From Brevibacterium sp. RIT 803 (GTDB lineage: Bacteria > Actinomycetota > Actinomycetes > Actinomycetales > Brevibacteriaceae): a stretch of 64,000 nucleotides of DNA. The position numbers and the translations under genes were made by a program. The notes below the pieces were generated by a model that saw only the letters and a program-made list of their open reading frames with translations, was not told the DNA's origin and made no database searches. Positions 42,475 through 51,173 of the stretch are shown here, piece by piece. The first letter of the stretch is position 1. Each line of letters opens with the position of its first letter. Location: the NCBI RefSeq assembly GCF_016892625.1, contig NZ_JAFEMW010000003.1, forward strand, positions 523,586 through 587,585, in the 5' to 3' direction.

Positions 42475-42989
42475 TTTGCTAATAAGAATGGGCCAATCTT
42501 GTGTCCAGCGGGGCGAAATGATTCACATTCTGGTGGGAGGTGCACATCCGGAAACCATACCCCCGGGCGCCCTTGGTATTACTAGGTTGAGAGTCTCCAT
42601 CAAGCCCGGGGCTGAAAGCTTGCTGTGAACAGTGAGGCAACTAGCGCGCTGCTACTCTCCTGAGATCTGTGGCCATATTCATCGTTTTGTCGCATTCGGC
42701 TGGAGTGGCCAGGAGAGCCTGAACCACAGTGCATCGCGGCTAAGTGGAGTCTCTATTGCTTTGGCTGCACGCGATCCCTGTCGAGTCATGCCATCGCTGA
42801 TCCTGATGCCCCGTCGAGCCTGTGAGGCTCTTACTGACCATCCTCCAACATCAGTAGTAGGCTGGAGGATCGCTACTGGGAAACGACTTCTCGCCCCATT
42901 CGTCGACGAGTTCGTCCTAGTGTTCGTGGCTACCGTTGCTGGTTCCCGGCCTTTCAGCATTGTCGTCCCGTGCTTCCTTGGGGACAGCG
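42475..42989. other. 515-bp intergenic region
   Basis: No supported gene. It contains the promoter side of the YbdK-like gene. An 8-bp inverted repeat (ATCCTCCA at 42840, TGGAGGAT at 42863, 15-nt loop) may end the leftward CDGSH operon. Long plus-strand frames here run antisense into the CDGSH gene and lack ribosome sites. Confidence 0.4.
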
Positions 42990-43268
42990 TTAAGACCGTC
43001 GTGGTCCGTGTTCTGCCACGGGTTTCCCTCCCTCGTGTTTTGCCGTCTCCGAGTCTTGTGGTGCAGGAGCTCGGAAATTGGTCAGCTTGTGAGAACCATC
43101 ACAAAGGGGCGCTATCCCTGTTTTTCCACACCGGCACAATGCCACCACCTGTCTGTCCGGCTGTTCTGGGGTTCGTCCTGGCGCCTGTGCTATGGAGAAT
43201 TCGCCTCGCACGAGTAGCGGACCGTCAGGGCATAGCGTGATGGTCACCGGTGTGGTTTGGTTTTTCAT
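42990..43268 (-). CDS. CDGSH iron-sulfur domain protein
   Basis: The 92-residue protein carries the CDGSH signature C-R-C-G-K-T-G-I-A-P-L-C-D-G-S-H, whose three Cys and one His bind a [2Fe-2S] cluster. An N-terminal strand reads T-I-T-L-C-P-D-G-P-L-L-V-R-G-E. Such small proteins take part in electron or Fe-S transfer. ATG at 43268 follows GGAGAGGG; upstream codons are not conserved-looking. It is the third gene of a leftward operon with a heme-oxygenase-like protein and a small membrane protein, suggesting a redox partner role. Confidence 0.85.
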   Translation of the reverse strand: MKNQTTPVTITLCPDGPLLVRGEFSIAQAPGRTPEQPDRQVVALCRCGKTGIAPLCDGSHKLTNFRAPAPQDSETAKHEGGKPVAEHGPRRS

Positions 43269-43363
43269 GAAGCTTGCCCTCTCCGGAGCTTGCGGACCGA
43301 GTTCGCAGCGGTAGGAAGTCTTTTCTCGTAGTATGTGACGCCTTCGCGTGCTTTCAGCAACGG

Positions 43364-43519
43364 TTATCCATGCGCACAACGCACGCTAGCCGGGAACCTC
43401 GGTATGCTCTTGGACCGACGCCGCCCGGGTTCGGCGATGAAAAATGCGAAAAATCCAACAGTAACTAAGAGGACATAGTTCGCTCCCAGAATTGGAGTGG
43501 ATACCTTTGGCGATGTCAT
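43364..43519 (-). CDS. Small single-span membrane protein
   Basis: This 51-residue protein starts at an ATG that overlaps the stop of the heme-oxygenase-like gene (ATGA at 43519-43516). It has one hydrophobic segment (about 10-27, Y-V-L-L-V-T-V-G-F-F-A-F-F-I) followed by a basic tail (P-G-R-R-R-S-K). Translational coupling argues it is real. It may anchor or assist the heme-oxygenase-like and CDGSH proteins, but no family is recognised. Confidence 0.55.
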   Translation of the reverse strand: MTSPKVSTPILGANYVLLVTVGFFAFFIAEPGRRRSKSIPRFPASVRCAHG

Positions 43520-44568
43520 CGTCCCTCTTGCACGTGCCTCAATGAGGTCTGCCCGGTGGTCCATTTTTCGTGCATGTGATCACCGCTGAGGCCATCGGCG
43601 AACAAACTGGCCGAGGCACCGAAAATGATGTCGGCGATGAGCCGCGGATCGTCATCGGCAGCTCCTCCGGCAAGGTCTCTGCCAGCAATTTGCTCGTGGA
43701 CTGCGTCAGCTTCGACGTGTTCGTCGAAATACCGGGTGATCTCTTCCCCGTACCCGTGCCTGGTGAATGCTCTCGAGTAATACTTGTTGGGGATCGACGA
43801 TGTCATTTCGAAGGCTGCGAGATGTCCGATGGTGGCTCCGCGCAGACATCTGTTGAGACCGAAGAGATTCATGGTGTTCACCGAGTTGAGAATGACGGCC
43901 GGCACAACATCGAGATAGGAGTCTGGTCGATCGTCTAAATCGAAATTGCGCAAGGTGCGGGCAAAGATCTCCGCGTGAACACGTTCGGGGTCACCGCCGC
44001 CGTACTCATCGGTCTGGATCTCCACTAGCGCCGCTTTCGCCCGCCCTCTCAATCGAGGAATCGCCCAAGTGTGGGGGTCGGCCTCTCGAAGAGTGTAGAT
44101 GGATCGGTTGATGAGGAACTCGCGAAGCTGTTCGACAGTTGCATGCCGTGCCGCCCACGTAGCCAAAGTCGGTCGAGCCGCATCGGCGGTCATGGAGAAC
44201 AAAGCCTCGGAGACTTCCTCGCCGTTGACGGGCAGTACGGTGGGGAGCGGGCAGCGCAATCGCAACACCTCCTCGAGTTGGACCTCGATCTGTTTTCGGA
44301 CGCGGATCAGTTCCGGGTCCCACTCCCAATCACCGTGAACGAAGTCGACTGGACCGTAGTGCAGGAGGTACAACAGATAAAGCGTCAGCTGCAGATCATC
44401 GTCGGTGAGGATGTCCTCGGTAGTCCCAAGGGCTCTTTCAACGGTGTCCGCCAGGACGCTCAACTCGGGACCTGTCCTCTCGGTAGGAGTGGTGAGGACG
44501 CGGAGTAAGGCCGCGCTGGCAGGACCACGGGCGCTGGGAGCAGGGTCGTTGATCGAATGTGTCTTCAT
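43516..44568 (-). CDS. Iron-containing redox enzyme / heme-oxygenase-like protein
   Basis: The 350-residue protein resembles the heme-oxygenase-like (Haem_oxygenas_2) diiron family. Its C-terminal part is a helical bundle with acidic and His positions spaced for metal binding, for example D-Y-x-L-like helices, E-x-x-x-x-R-Y-F-D-E-H-V-E-A-D and A-x-x-H-x-x-x-F-E-M near residue 255. Members catalyse oxidative C-C or C-N cleavage or act as oxygenases. ATG at 44568 follows AGGAGG. It is the first gene of an operon with a small membrane protein and a CDGSH Fe-S protein, which could supply electrons. The substrate is unknown. Confidence 0.7.
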   Translation of the reverse strand: MKTHSINDPAPSARGPASAALLRVLTTPTERTGPELSVLADTVERALGTTEDILTDDDLQLTLYLLYLLHYGPVDFVHGDWEWDPELIRVRKQIEVQLEEVLRLRCPLPTVLPVNGEEVSEALFSMTADAARPTLATWAARHATVEQLREFLINRSIYTLREADPHTWAIPRLRGRAKAALVEIQTDEYGGGDPERVHAEIFARTLRNFDLDDRPDSYLDVVPAVILNSVNTMNLFGLNRCLRGATIGHLAAFEMTSSIPNKYYSRAFTRHGYGEEITRYFDEHVEADAVHEQIAGRDLAGGAADDDPRLIADIIFGASASLFADGLSGDHMHEKWTTGQTSLRHVQEGR

Positions 44569-44611
44569 TGAAATGCCTCCTGATGAAAAACATGATGGCA
44601 ACTCGTACGTA

Positions 44612-45064
44612 TCATTGGGGCACATTCAGCTGGTTCTGCCCGGCGGCACTCGAGACCTGGTCATCATGAACCATACGGGAAGACACTGCTGCGGTTGAGC
44701 GGCAGATTTTTCCCGTTTCCATGAATTTGAGAGCGATGGGGCATGTGATGGTGAGCTTCAAGCGGCGACTTTTGACGTCTTCGGCCGCCAGTCGCATAAG
44801 TTCTGTGCAGTGGTGGGCTGCTTCCTCGGTCTCGATGGCCTCGCAGTAGATGAGCATGATCTCGCTCTCTTCTGCTTCGAGCTTGTAATGAAGTGCTGCG
44901 ACGAGCTTGCCGGGAAGGTAGAGATCGTATTTTGACGATTCTTGGTTGTTGAGCATCGTGTACATCGCATCACTCCAATGGTCGGGTGTATCGCGTCTTA
45001 TGAAAGGTGAGAACAGGTAGGGCTGTCGTGAGGTGTCAATGATGACAGTTGCGGGTTCGGTCAC
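44612..45064 (-). CDS. Hypothetical protein in the ProP/OtsA operon
   Basis: The 150-residue acidic protein starts with GTG at 45064, overlapping the ProP-like stop by 4 bp (GTGA). It has a mixed alpha/beta pattern and no Cys cluster or transmembrane segment. Motifs such as E-A-E-E-S-E-I-M-L-I-Y-C-E-A-I-E-T-E-E-A-A-H-H are not recognised. Being third after otsA and proP-like suggests an osmotic-stress role, but nothing in the sequence shows what it does. Confidence 0.6.
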   Translation of the reverse strand: MTEPATVIIDTSRQPYLFSPFIRRDTPDHWSDAMYTMLNNQESSKYDLYLPGKLVAALHYKLEAEESEIMLIYCEAIETEEAAHHCTELMRLAAEDVKSRRLKLTITCPIALKFMETGKICRSTAAVSSRMVHDDQVSSAAGQNQLNVPQ

Positions 45065-46506
45065 CGTGTGTCTTGGGCCTCTGCATCGTCGTTGTTGTTA
45101 TTGAAGCCGATGAGTTCGTAGCCCATCTTGGCAAGCTCCTCGTCTTCGGAACCCGGCGGAGTGTCGCCATGGATGGGACGACCTGCAGTTTCGTTGAAGA
45201 AGTGGATGCCGATTAGGCCGATGATTCCCGCTGCGACGAGATAGACGGCGGGGAACAGATCGAATCCGGTGGCTTTGATGACGAAGGAATTGACCGCAGC
45301 CGTGGTCCCACCGAAGATGGCGGTCGAGATGTTGTAGCCGATGGCAAAGCCCGAGAAGCGAACCTGGGTCGGGAAGATCGCCGGCAGAGTGGCCGAGACG
45401 CAGGACTGCATCATCACCTGGAGGAGGGCGATGATGCCCAGACCGAGGAATTGGAGACCGCGCCCCTCCGCCTGCATGAGGAGGAACGCGGGTACAGACA
45501 GCACGATGAACCCGATCGCTGACGTGTAGAGCACCGGTTTGCGTCCGATTGAATCTGTCAGTCGCCCCAGGGGGCTGACGAGGACGATCATGGCCGCCAG
45601 CAGCCCGACGAGCATGAAGTTGCTCGTGATCTCGGAGTGGCCCAGGATGCTGCTGAGGTAAGTCGGCATGTAGGTCAGGACCATGTACTGACCGACGTTG
45701 AGCAGCACGACGAAGGCCATGAGCATGAGGATCTGTTTCTTGTACCCGGTGAACAGCTCCCGGAACGGTTTTCTGTTGGCCTTTTGCTCAGAGGTGGTCT
45801 TCGAGAAGGCCTCGGGCTCATCGAGTTTCATCCGCAGCCAGAGGGCGATGGCACCGAGGGGGAGGGTCAGCAGGAAGGGCAGTCGCCACCAACCGGCTTC
45901 CATCCCGTCGCTGCCGACGATGATGAGGAGAAGAGTGCAGACCAGCGCCGCCGAGGCTGTTCCGGCCAGGGTGCCCAGTTCGAGGAACGACCCGCAGAAG
46001 CCCCGGCGCTTGTCGGGTGCCGATTCTGCCATGTAGACGGCGGCACCGCCGTACTCGCCGCCGGTGGAGAAGCCTTGGACCATGCGGCACAACAGCAATA
46101 GGACCGGTGCAAATGCCCCGAGCGTGGAGTAGCTAGGGAGGATACCAATGAGTGTGGTCGGAATCGTCATCAAGATGATGGTCAGGACCATCACGTGCTG
46201 ACGGCCCACCTTGTCTCCCAAGGGCCCGAGAACGAGTCCCCCCAAGGGGCGGAAGACGAACGACAAAGCCAGGGTCGCAAAGGTCAGGGCGACGCCCCAT
46301 TCGCCGGGGAAGAAGGCGCTAGCGATGTATACCGACACGTAGGAGTACACGCCGTAGTCGAACCACTCGACAGCATTGCCGAGGGCCGATCCGCCGATCG
46401 CTCGTTTGAGGGTCCGCTTCTCGCCAGGCGCCATCGTGCTTATGTCGATGCCATCGGGGGTGGGCACCCGATAGTCCTGAGTGTCGTGTGATGCTTCATC
46501 TGCCAA
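45061..46506 (-). CDS. MFS metabolite:H+ symporter, ProP-like osmoprotectant transporter
   Basis: The 481-residue protein has twelve hydrophobic segments with the MHS-family signatures G-N-A-V-E-W-F-D-Y-G-V-Y, R-P-L-G-G-L-V-L-G-P-L-G-D-K-V-G-R and G-F-S-T-G-G-E-Y-G-G-A-A. The ending T-A-G-R-P-I-H-G-D-T-P-P resembles ProP, which imports proline, betaine and ectoine at high osmolarity. The C-terminal coiled coil of E. coli ProP is absent; a short acidic Asn-rich tail takes its place. The gene overlaps otsA by 11 bp, supporting a role in osmoprotection. Confidence 0.85.
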   Translation of the reverse strand: MADEASHDTQDYRVPTPDGIDISTMAPGEKRTLKRAIGGSALGNAVEWFDYGVYSYVSVYIASAFFPGEWGVALTFATLALSFVFRPLGGLVLGPLGDKVGRQHVMVLTIILMTIPTTLIGILPSYSTLGAFAPVLLLLCRMVQGFSTGGEYGGAAVYMAESAPDKRRGFCGSFLELGTLAGTASAALVCTLLLIIVGSDGMEAGWWRLPFLLTLPLGAIALWLRMKLDEPEAFSKTTSEQKANRKPFRELFTGYKKQILMLMAFVVLLNVGQYMVLTYMPTYLSSILGHSEITSNFMLVGLLAAMIVLVSPLGRLTDSIGRKPVLYTSAIGFIVLSVPAFLLMQAEGRGLQFLGLGIIALLQVMMQSCVSATLPAIFPTQVRFSGFAIGYNISTAIFGGTTAAVNSFVIKATGFDLFPAVYLVAAGIIGLIGIHFFNETAGRPIHGDTPPGSEDEELAKMGYELIGFNNNNDDAEAQDTR

Positions 46507-47938
46507 CGTGTTTCACCTCTTGCAGATTTGTGGTGGTATTCCCAGTGGATATTTTCAGGAACGGCAAGCCTGCGTTGACTGGGTTCTGTAAATCGTTAAG
46601 GAAGCTTTGAGCCCACTGGTGGACATCATGGTCTTCGACAGTTCCAGCCATCGCCGCCATTTGATCGTGAGCGTCGTCACCGGTGAGGTTGGCAGCCTCA
46701 CGTATTCCATTCTTCAGCCCGGAGATGTCATGCGGGTTGACGATGACGGCTCGGTCAAGCTCATCGGCGGCCCCCGCAAATTCTGAGAGAACGAGAGCGC
46801 CACCTCGCTCCTGGCGCGCTGTGACGAATTCTTTCGCGACGAGGTTCATTCCATCGCGCAAGGAAGTCACCAGAAGTACGTCTGCGGCGAGGTAGGAGGC
46901 GATGGTGGCTTCAAACGAATATGACTGATGAAAATACTGAACTACACCTCGCTCGAGCGTACCGAAGCGGCCATTAATGCGACCGACAAGGCGTTCGACT
47001 TCATCACGTAGGTCTTGATATGCCCCGATTCCTTCGCGTGAGGGCACAGCCACTTGAGTCAACATTGTTGTTTCCGGGGCCAGGACTCCGTCTTCGAGGA
47101 GCTCCTCGAAGGCCCGGAGGCGTTGCGGGATGCCTTTCGTGTAGTCGAGTCGATCGATACCGAGCATGAGAACCTCGGGGCTACCGAGATCGTGCCGAAT
47201 CTGTCGGGAGAGTCGAGCAACCGAGTCAGATTCAGCTGCTTCACGAATCGCATCAACATCGACTGAGATGGGATAGGCATCGATGACGTTCGAGACCCGA
47301 TCGGGGTCGATACCGAGAAACCTTTGACTCGCATCGCGGAAATTCCTCACATCGGACTCGCGTTGGAAACCGATGACATCGGCCCCGAGCAGCCCATCCA
47401 AAACAGCCTCGCGCCACGGAAGTTGTCCTACCAGCCCGACTGGGGGAAAGGGAATGTGGTTGAAGAAGCCGATTCGCACATCTCGACGCTGACTACGGAT
47501 CATCCGCGGTACGAGCTGCAGTTGATAATCGTGAATCCAGATGGTGGCCCCATATGCCGCTGTTTCAATCGCAGCCTGAGCGAACCTGGCATTGACGGCC
47601 TCATAGGTGCGCCACCAGTCCCGCCGGTACTGAGGCGCGACGATGAGATCGTGATAGAGGGGCCAGAGAACAGAGTTGGAGAAACCTTCATAGTATTGGC
47701 GATGTTCTGCACAGCTGAGTGGAATGGGGAAAAGGTGCATGCCGTCTGCTGAAAAGGGTTCAATTGTTTCATCGCAGGTCCCCGGCCAGCCGATCCATGC
47801 GCCGCTTTCGGCTTTCACAATCGGCGCCAACGCTGAGACGAGGCCTCCCGGTGCTGTGTGCCACGAGTCTCTGCAACGATCCACGGGTAGGCGGTTGGCC
47901 ATCACGATGAAGGATTGGCCGTCGTGTCTTGGTGGCAT
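46496..47938 (-). CDS. otsA: Trehalose-6-phosphate synthase
   Basis: The 480-residue glycosyltransferase family 20 enzyme makes trehalose-6-phosphate from UDP-glucose and glucose-6-phosphate. It shows the N-terminal S-N-R-L-P-like [25 protein letters not shown], the [14 protein letters not shown] nucleotide-sugar motif and [13 protein letters not shown]. No trehalose phosphatase (otsB) lies nearby. Start ATG follows GAGAGGATGCTGAA. It heads an operon with the ProP-like transporter and a hypothetical protein, linking osmolyte synthesis to uptake. Confidence 0.93.
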   Translation of the reverse strand: MPPRHDGQSFIVMANRLPVDRCRDSWHTAPGGLVSALAPIVKAESGAWIGWPGTCDETIEPFSADGMHLFPIPLSCAEHRQYYEGFSNSVLWPLYHDLIVAPQYRRDWWRTYEAVNARFAQAAIETAAYGATIWIHDYQLQLVPRMIRSQRRDVRIGFFNHIPFPPVGLVGQLPWREAVLDGLLGADVIGFQRESDVRNFRDASQRFLGIDPDRVSNVIDAYPISVDVDAIREAAESDSVARLSRQIRHDLGSPEVLMLGIDRLDYTKGIPQRLRAFEELLEDGVLAPETTMLTQVAVPSREGIGAYQDLRDEVERLVGRINGRFGTLERGVVQYFHQSYSFEATIASYLAADVLLVTSLRDGMNLVAKEFVTARQERGGALVLSEFAGAADELDRAVIVNPHDISGLKNGIREAANLTGDDAHDQMAAMAGTVEDHDVHQWAQSFLNDLQNPVNAGLPFLKISTGNTTTNLQEVKHVGR

Positions 47939-47997
47939 TTCAGCATCCTCTCTTTCGTTGAGGCCTCAGCCGGACCTGTCGCGTTAGGCAGTTATCC

Positions 47998-48026
47998 GGG
48001 GGATGGGAACTGATGTCCCATCCCCC
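47998..48026. terminator. Hairpin terminator after the CsbD gene
   Basis: An 11-bp perfect inverted repeat (GGGGGATGGGA at 47998-48008, TCCCATCCCCC at 48016-48026) with a 7-nt loop follows the leftward CsbD gene and precedes otsA. Confidence 0.7.
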
Positions 48027-48039
48027 AGAACCGACACTG

Positions 48040-48237
48040 TTAGTGTTTCGGACCGTTTCTAAGCGAGTCAGCGACCCCGCGGGCAGTGTTCTTGACGTCG
48101 TCGCCGGCTTGTTTTCCTTCAGCCTGGACGACATCGGTTTTTCCTTCGGCTTCAAGACTCCTGTCGCCAGTGGCTTTGCCAGCAGCGGTCTTCGCCTTAC
48201 CTTTAATTTCTTCTGCTTTATGAGAATTTTCGTTCAT
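48040..48237 (-). CDS. CsbD-family stress protein
   Basis: The 65-residue hydrophilic protein has the CsbD pattern (I-K-G-K-A-K-T-A-A-G-K-A-T-G-D-R-S-L-E-A-E-G-K). It is Lys/Ala/Gly-rich and likely disordered. CsbD proteins are sigma-B-type general stress proteins of unclear action. ATG at 48237 is chosen for the GAAAGGAAAAG upstream rather than an ATG 11 codons earlier. It lies next to GlsB-like and GSP17M-like genes, making a small stress cluster. Confidence 0.9.
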   Translation of the reverse strand: MNENSHKAEEIKGKAKTAAGKATGDRSLEAEGKTDVVQAEGKQAGDDVKNTARGVADSLRNGPKH

Positions 48238-48298
48238 TGCTTTTCCTTTCAATTTCACTACATCGGCCAAAAGCGTCCGATGCTACCGGTGGGATCGG

Positions 48299-48571
48299 CT
48301 ATGCCTTCGCCGTCCGTGTGCGCCCTGTCAACAGGCCCCACACCAAAAGAACGATGATGGAGCCACCAATGGCACAGAGCCATGTCGATAGCGAGAAGAA
48401 TGAGCCAACTCCTTCTCCGAAGATCAGTCCGCCCAGCCAGCCGCCGATGAGAGCGCCGACGACACCGAGGATCAGCGTCGCGATCAACCCTCCTCCCTGA
48501 CGGCCCGGTAAGATCGCTTTGGCGATAGCTCCTGCGATCAGTCCGAGCACCAGGTACGCGATTACACCCAT
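48299..48571 (-). CDS. GlsB/YeaQ/YmgE family membrane protein (transglycosylase-associated)
   Basis: The 90-residue protein has three hydrophobic segments with small residues and G-x-x-A-G patterns (G-L-I-A-G-A-I-A-K, L-G-V-V-G-A-L-I-G-G-W-L-G). This is diagnostic of the GlsB/YeaQ/YmgE family, often called transglycosylase-associated and induced by envelope or general stress. It lies between CsbD and GSP17M-like genes on the same strand. Confidence 0.9.
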   Translation of the reverse strand: MGVIAYLVLGLIAGAIAKAILPGRQGGGLIATLILGVVGALIGGWLGGLIFGEGVGSFFSLSTWLCAIGGSIIVLLVWGLLTGRTRTAKA

Positions 48572-48619
48572 TCAGTTCTCCTTAGTCAGTTGTGACGATT
48601 GATCAGTTGGACCAAGCAC

Positions 48620-48931
48620 TTAGGTGTTGATCAGCAACAGGATTTTGCCGTGGTCGAGTTTCTCTTCGAGGTTGCTGGCTTCATCGGAGCTGAAGTCGAA
48701 CTCTTCGAAAATCGCTCGCAGCTCCTCACCCTTCTTGGTGTATAGGGTTCCGACCAGCTCGTTGAGGTCGTCAGGCTCGTTCGCATCAACAGCATCTGCC
48801 ACGCGCTCGGTGCGATCATCGTCATGTGAGATGACGTACAGATCGTCTTTGGAGATCCCGTTTGATGCCTGGCGCCTGACTTCGGCCATGAGTTCAGTAT
48901 CGTCTTGGAATTCCTTGACTGCAGGTTTCAT
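48620..48931 (-). CDS. General stress protein 17M-like (YflT domain) protein
   Basis: The 103-residue acidic protein resembles the general stress protein 17M/YflT domain: L-M-A-E-V-R-R-Q-A-S-N-G-I-S-K-D-D-L-Y-V-I, followed by D-D-D-R-T-E-R-V-A-D, and an Asp/Glu-rich second half (L-E-E-K-L-D-H-G-K-I-L-L-L). The ribosome site TAAGGAG supports ATG at 48931. It is the first gene of a leftward stress cluster and divergent from a TetR gene. Confidence 0.8.
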   Translation of the reverse strand: MKPAVKEFQDDTELMAEVRRQASNGISKDDLYVISHDDDRTERVADAVDANEPDDLNELVGTLYTKKGEELRAIFEEFDFSSDEASNLEEKLDHGKILLLINT

Positions 48932-49194
48932 GTGTTTCTCCTTAATGTTTACGGCGTAATCAGGCTAGCAGAGGCCGGGTGCCGGCGCGACCATGATTAC
49001 CCTCATCTAAACCAGCTCGCTTTTGTTGCAGGCCTCTTACTGGTACCGTCGTCCACCATGGCATGTTTACACCGTAAGCGCAACGGAAAGGGGGGTTACG
49101 TCTTCGGCACGCAAACGCATAGACTGCTTGTAGGTGCTCAGCAGTTGTTTGCTCGAGCAGGAACAGCGCCACGAAATCGGGCAGGGAGGGATCC

Positions 49195-49860
49195 ATGGCC
49201 CAGAAACGCCTCACCAGAGACCACATTGTGCTCACAGCCATCGCTTTCGTCGACGAACATGGTCTCGACGCCCTCACTATGCGTCGTCTCGGCGACGTTC
49301 TCGGGGTAGAGGCGATGGCCCTATATCGTCATGTCTCGGGACGTGAAGATCTCCTTGAGGGCGTGGTCGCCAACCTCATTGACAATCTCTTCGCGAATGA
49401 CCTGATGATCGAGACACCGACGTCATGGGAGGACTACCTCCAGCGCGTCGCCAACTCGACCCTGCAACTAGCCCGCGAACACCCCGAGATCTTCCCGTTG
49501 ATCGCCACTCAACCTTCAGAGGCTCCATGGTTACGGCCACCATTGCGCAGTCTGCGATGGGTCGAAGAATTTCTCTCCACACTGCAACGATTCGGTTTCT
49601 CCGATAAAAATGCAGTCAGCGCCTACAAAGCATTCACAAGCTTCCTCATCGGCGATCTTTTGCTGCAGGTTCATTCCACCGGCCTCGACCACGTGATTGG
49701 CTTCGATGGCGACGAAGGTGCGCACAAAGAAGCCGACTTGTCGGACTACCCAACAGTGACCAGGCTCAGCGCGCTCCTGGGTCAAGATCATTCTCAACGG
49801 GAGTTCGACGATGCCCTCGATGATCTCATCGAACGCATCCGCACGACTCTGACCAAATGA
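49195..49860 (+). CDS. TetR-family regulator with TetR_C-type ligand domain
   Basis: The 221-residue protein has the helix-turn-helix T-M-R-R-L-G-D-V-L-G-V-E-A-M-A-L-Y-R-H-V near the N-terminus, the A-L-Y-x-H-V form seen in the tetracycline-repressor-like subgroup. A helical ligand domain follows. A membrane protein gene of unknown function follows after ~40 bp on the same strand, so this is likely a regulator/effector pair. Confidence 0.87.
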   Translation: MAQKRLTRDHIVLTAIAFVDEHGLDALTMRRLGDVLGVEAMALYRHVSGREDLLEGVVANLIDNLFANDLMIETPTSWEDYLQRVANSTLQLAREHPEIFPLIATQPSEAPWLRPPLRSLRWVEEFLSTLQRFGFSDKNAVSAYKAFTSFLIGDLLLQVHSTGLDHVIGFDGDEGAHKEADLSDYPTVTRLSALLGQDHSQREFDDALDDLIERIRTTLTK

Positions 49861-49900
49861 CCACTTTCGAAACAGCTCGTCCTTCGAGCTGCGGAGGACC

Positions 49901-50992
49901 ATGATGCTCGACACCAGATCTCAGGCTCTTCAGGTGTTGCTCGTTGCTGATCCGGGACTGCCCAGTCGGCGAGCTGCTTCCATCCACACGACATTGGAGC
50001 GCTACTTACGCGAGGCGTATGGGGTCACGACGACACTGCACACTCTCACCGACACGATTCGTCTGACCCCCGAGCGCGAACTGGCCCTGGGCGCGGTTGA
50101 TGACCTTCGCGATGATTACCCTGACGTCAACATCATCCTGATTCTCACAGAGATACCGCGCCACAGCCAGGGCGATCCTCTGATCGCCGAGGTTCATTCC
50201 GACCGCAACCTTGCAGTCGTCTCCTGCCCCACACTCGGAGCCTGGGCCACCAAGCGCCGCATCATCAAAGTCATGATGAGCTCGGTCAACAAATTAGTCC
50301 CCTGGGACCCCGAAGCCACCACTCGCAAATTTCTGCTCGGGTGGTCCAACTGGTCGAACAATGAAGACTCCCACCATCAGTCCCTGCACGCTCACACCGT
50401 CACCGGAGGCCCGCGACTGATATTGGGAATGACAATTGCCAACGAGCCCTGGCGCACGGCTCCGAAGCTCTCTGGAGCACTCGCGGCAGCCTCGGCTACC
50501 GGAGCATTCGGCATCTTCTACAGTTCGATCTGGCAAATGTCGACCTACCTGTCCACCCTTCGGCTACTGTCAATCGGCGCTGTCGCCATCCTCGTCATGG
50601 TCGCCTGGTTAATCGTCAGTCACAAACTCTGGGATCGACCGGTCAGTGAACGACTGGCGACGGTGGTCATGTACTACAACCTCTCTACTGTCCTGACACT
50701 CCTGACCACCGTCATCGCTCTCTACGCAACTCTGGTCGTCCTTATTCTCTTAGGTGGCCTCGTCGTCATCGATCCCGAATTCATGACCCAACAGATTCAA
50801 CAGGACTCGTCATTTGCCAACTACCTCGATATCGCATGGCTCAGCGCAGCGATGGGTGTGGTCGCCGGCGGCATCGGGGCCAGCTTCGACACTGATGCCG
50901 ACGTGCAAAGGCTGACCCATGGTCAGCGGTTGCGGCAACGAGTCTACACAGACAACAGCACAGATTCCGATGATGTTGCCGAAAACAGCTAG
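49901..50992 (+). CDS. Hypothetical membrane protein with soluble N-terminal domain
   Basis: The 363-residue protein has a soluble N-terminal alpha/beta domain of ~150 residues (Q-V-L-L-V-A-D-P-G-L-P-S-R-R, V-N-I-I-L-I-L-T-E-I-P-R) followed by about four hydrophobic segments between 185 and 315 and a polar tail. The N-terminal part looks like a small Rossmann-type sensor, but no known family is recognised. It lies just after the TetR gene and is probably its target. Confidence 0.65.
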   Translation: MMLDTRSQALQVLLVADPGLPSRRAASIHTTLERYLREAYGVTTTLHTLTDTIRLTPERELALGAVDDLRDDYPDVNIILILTEIPRHSQGDPLIAEVHSDRNLAVVSCPTLGAWATKRRIIKVMMSSVNKLVPWDPEATTRKFLLGWSNWSNNEDSHHQSLHAHTVTGGPRLILGMTIANEPWRTAPKLSGALAAASATGAFGIFYSSIWQMSTYLSTLRLLSIGAVAILVMVAWLIVSHKLWDRPVSERLATVVMYYNLSTVLTLLTTVIALYATLVVLILLGGLVVIDPEFMTQQIQQDSSFANYLDIAWLSAAMGVVAGGIGASFDTDADVQRLTHGQRLRQRVYTDNSTDSDDVAENS

Positions 50993-51173
50993 CTGAAATC
51001 CACCTCACTTCTGGCGAACCTGAACTTCAACGTATAGAGGTAGAAGCAGACGAGATTCAGTATCCGTGCACACATGAGATGCAAGCATTTTCAGAGCCAT
51101 CGCACCCGAAGGTCTCCCTCACATTAACCACACTCCGAGCTCCGACACACTTGCTTTCCCCAAAGGACGTGAC

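Noticed and set aside
42840..42870. 8-bp inverted repeat as a strong terminator
   Set aside because: The loop is 15 nt and the arms short, so it is only noted within the intergenic entry.
42632..43240. Long plus-strand frame opposite the CDGSH gene
   Set aside because: It lacks a ribosome site and runs antisense to a gene with a clear Fe-S signature.
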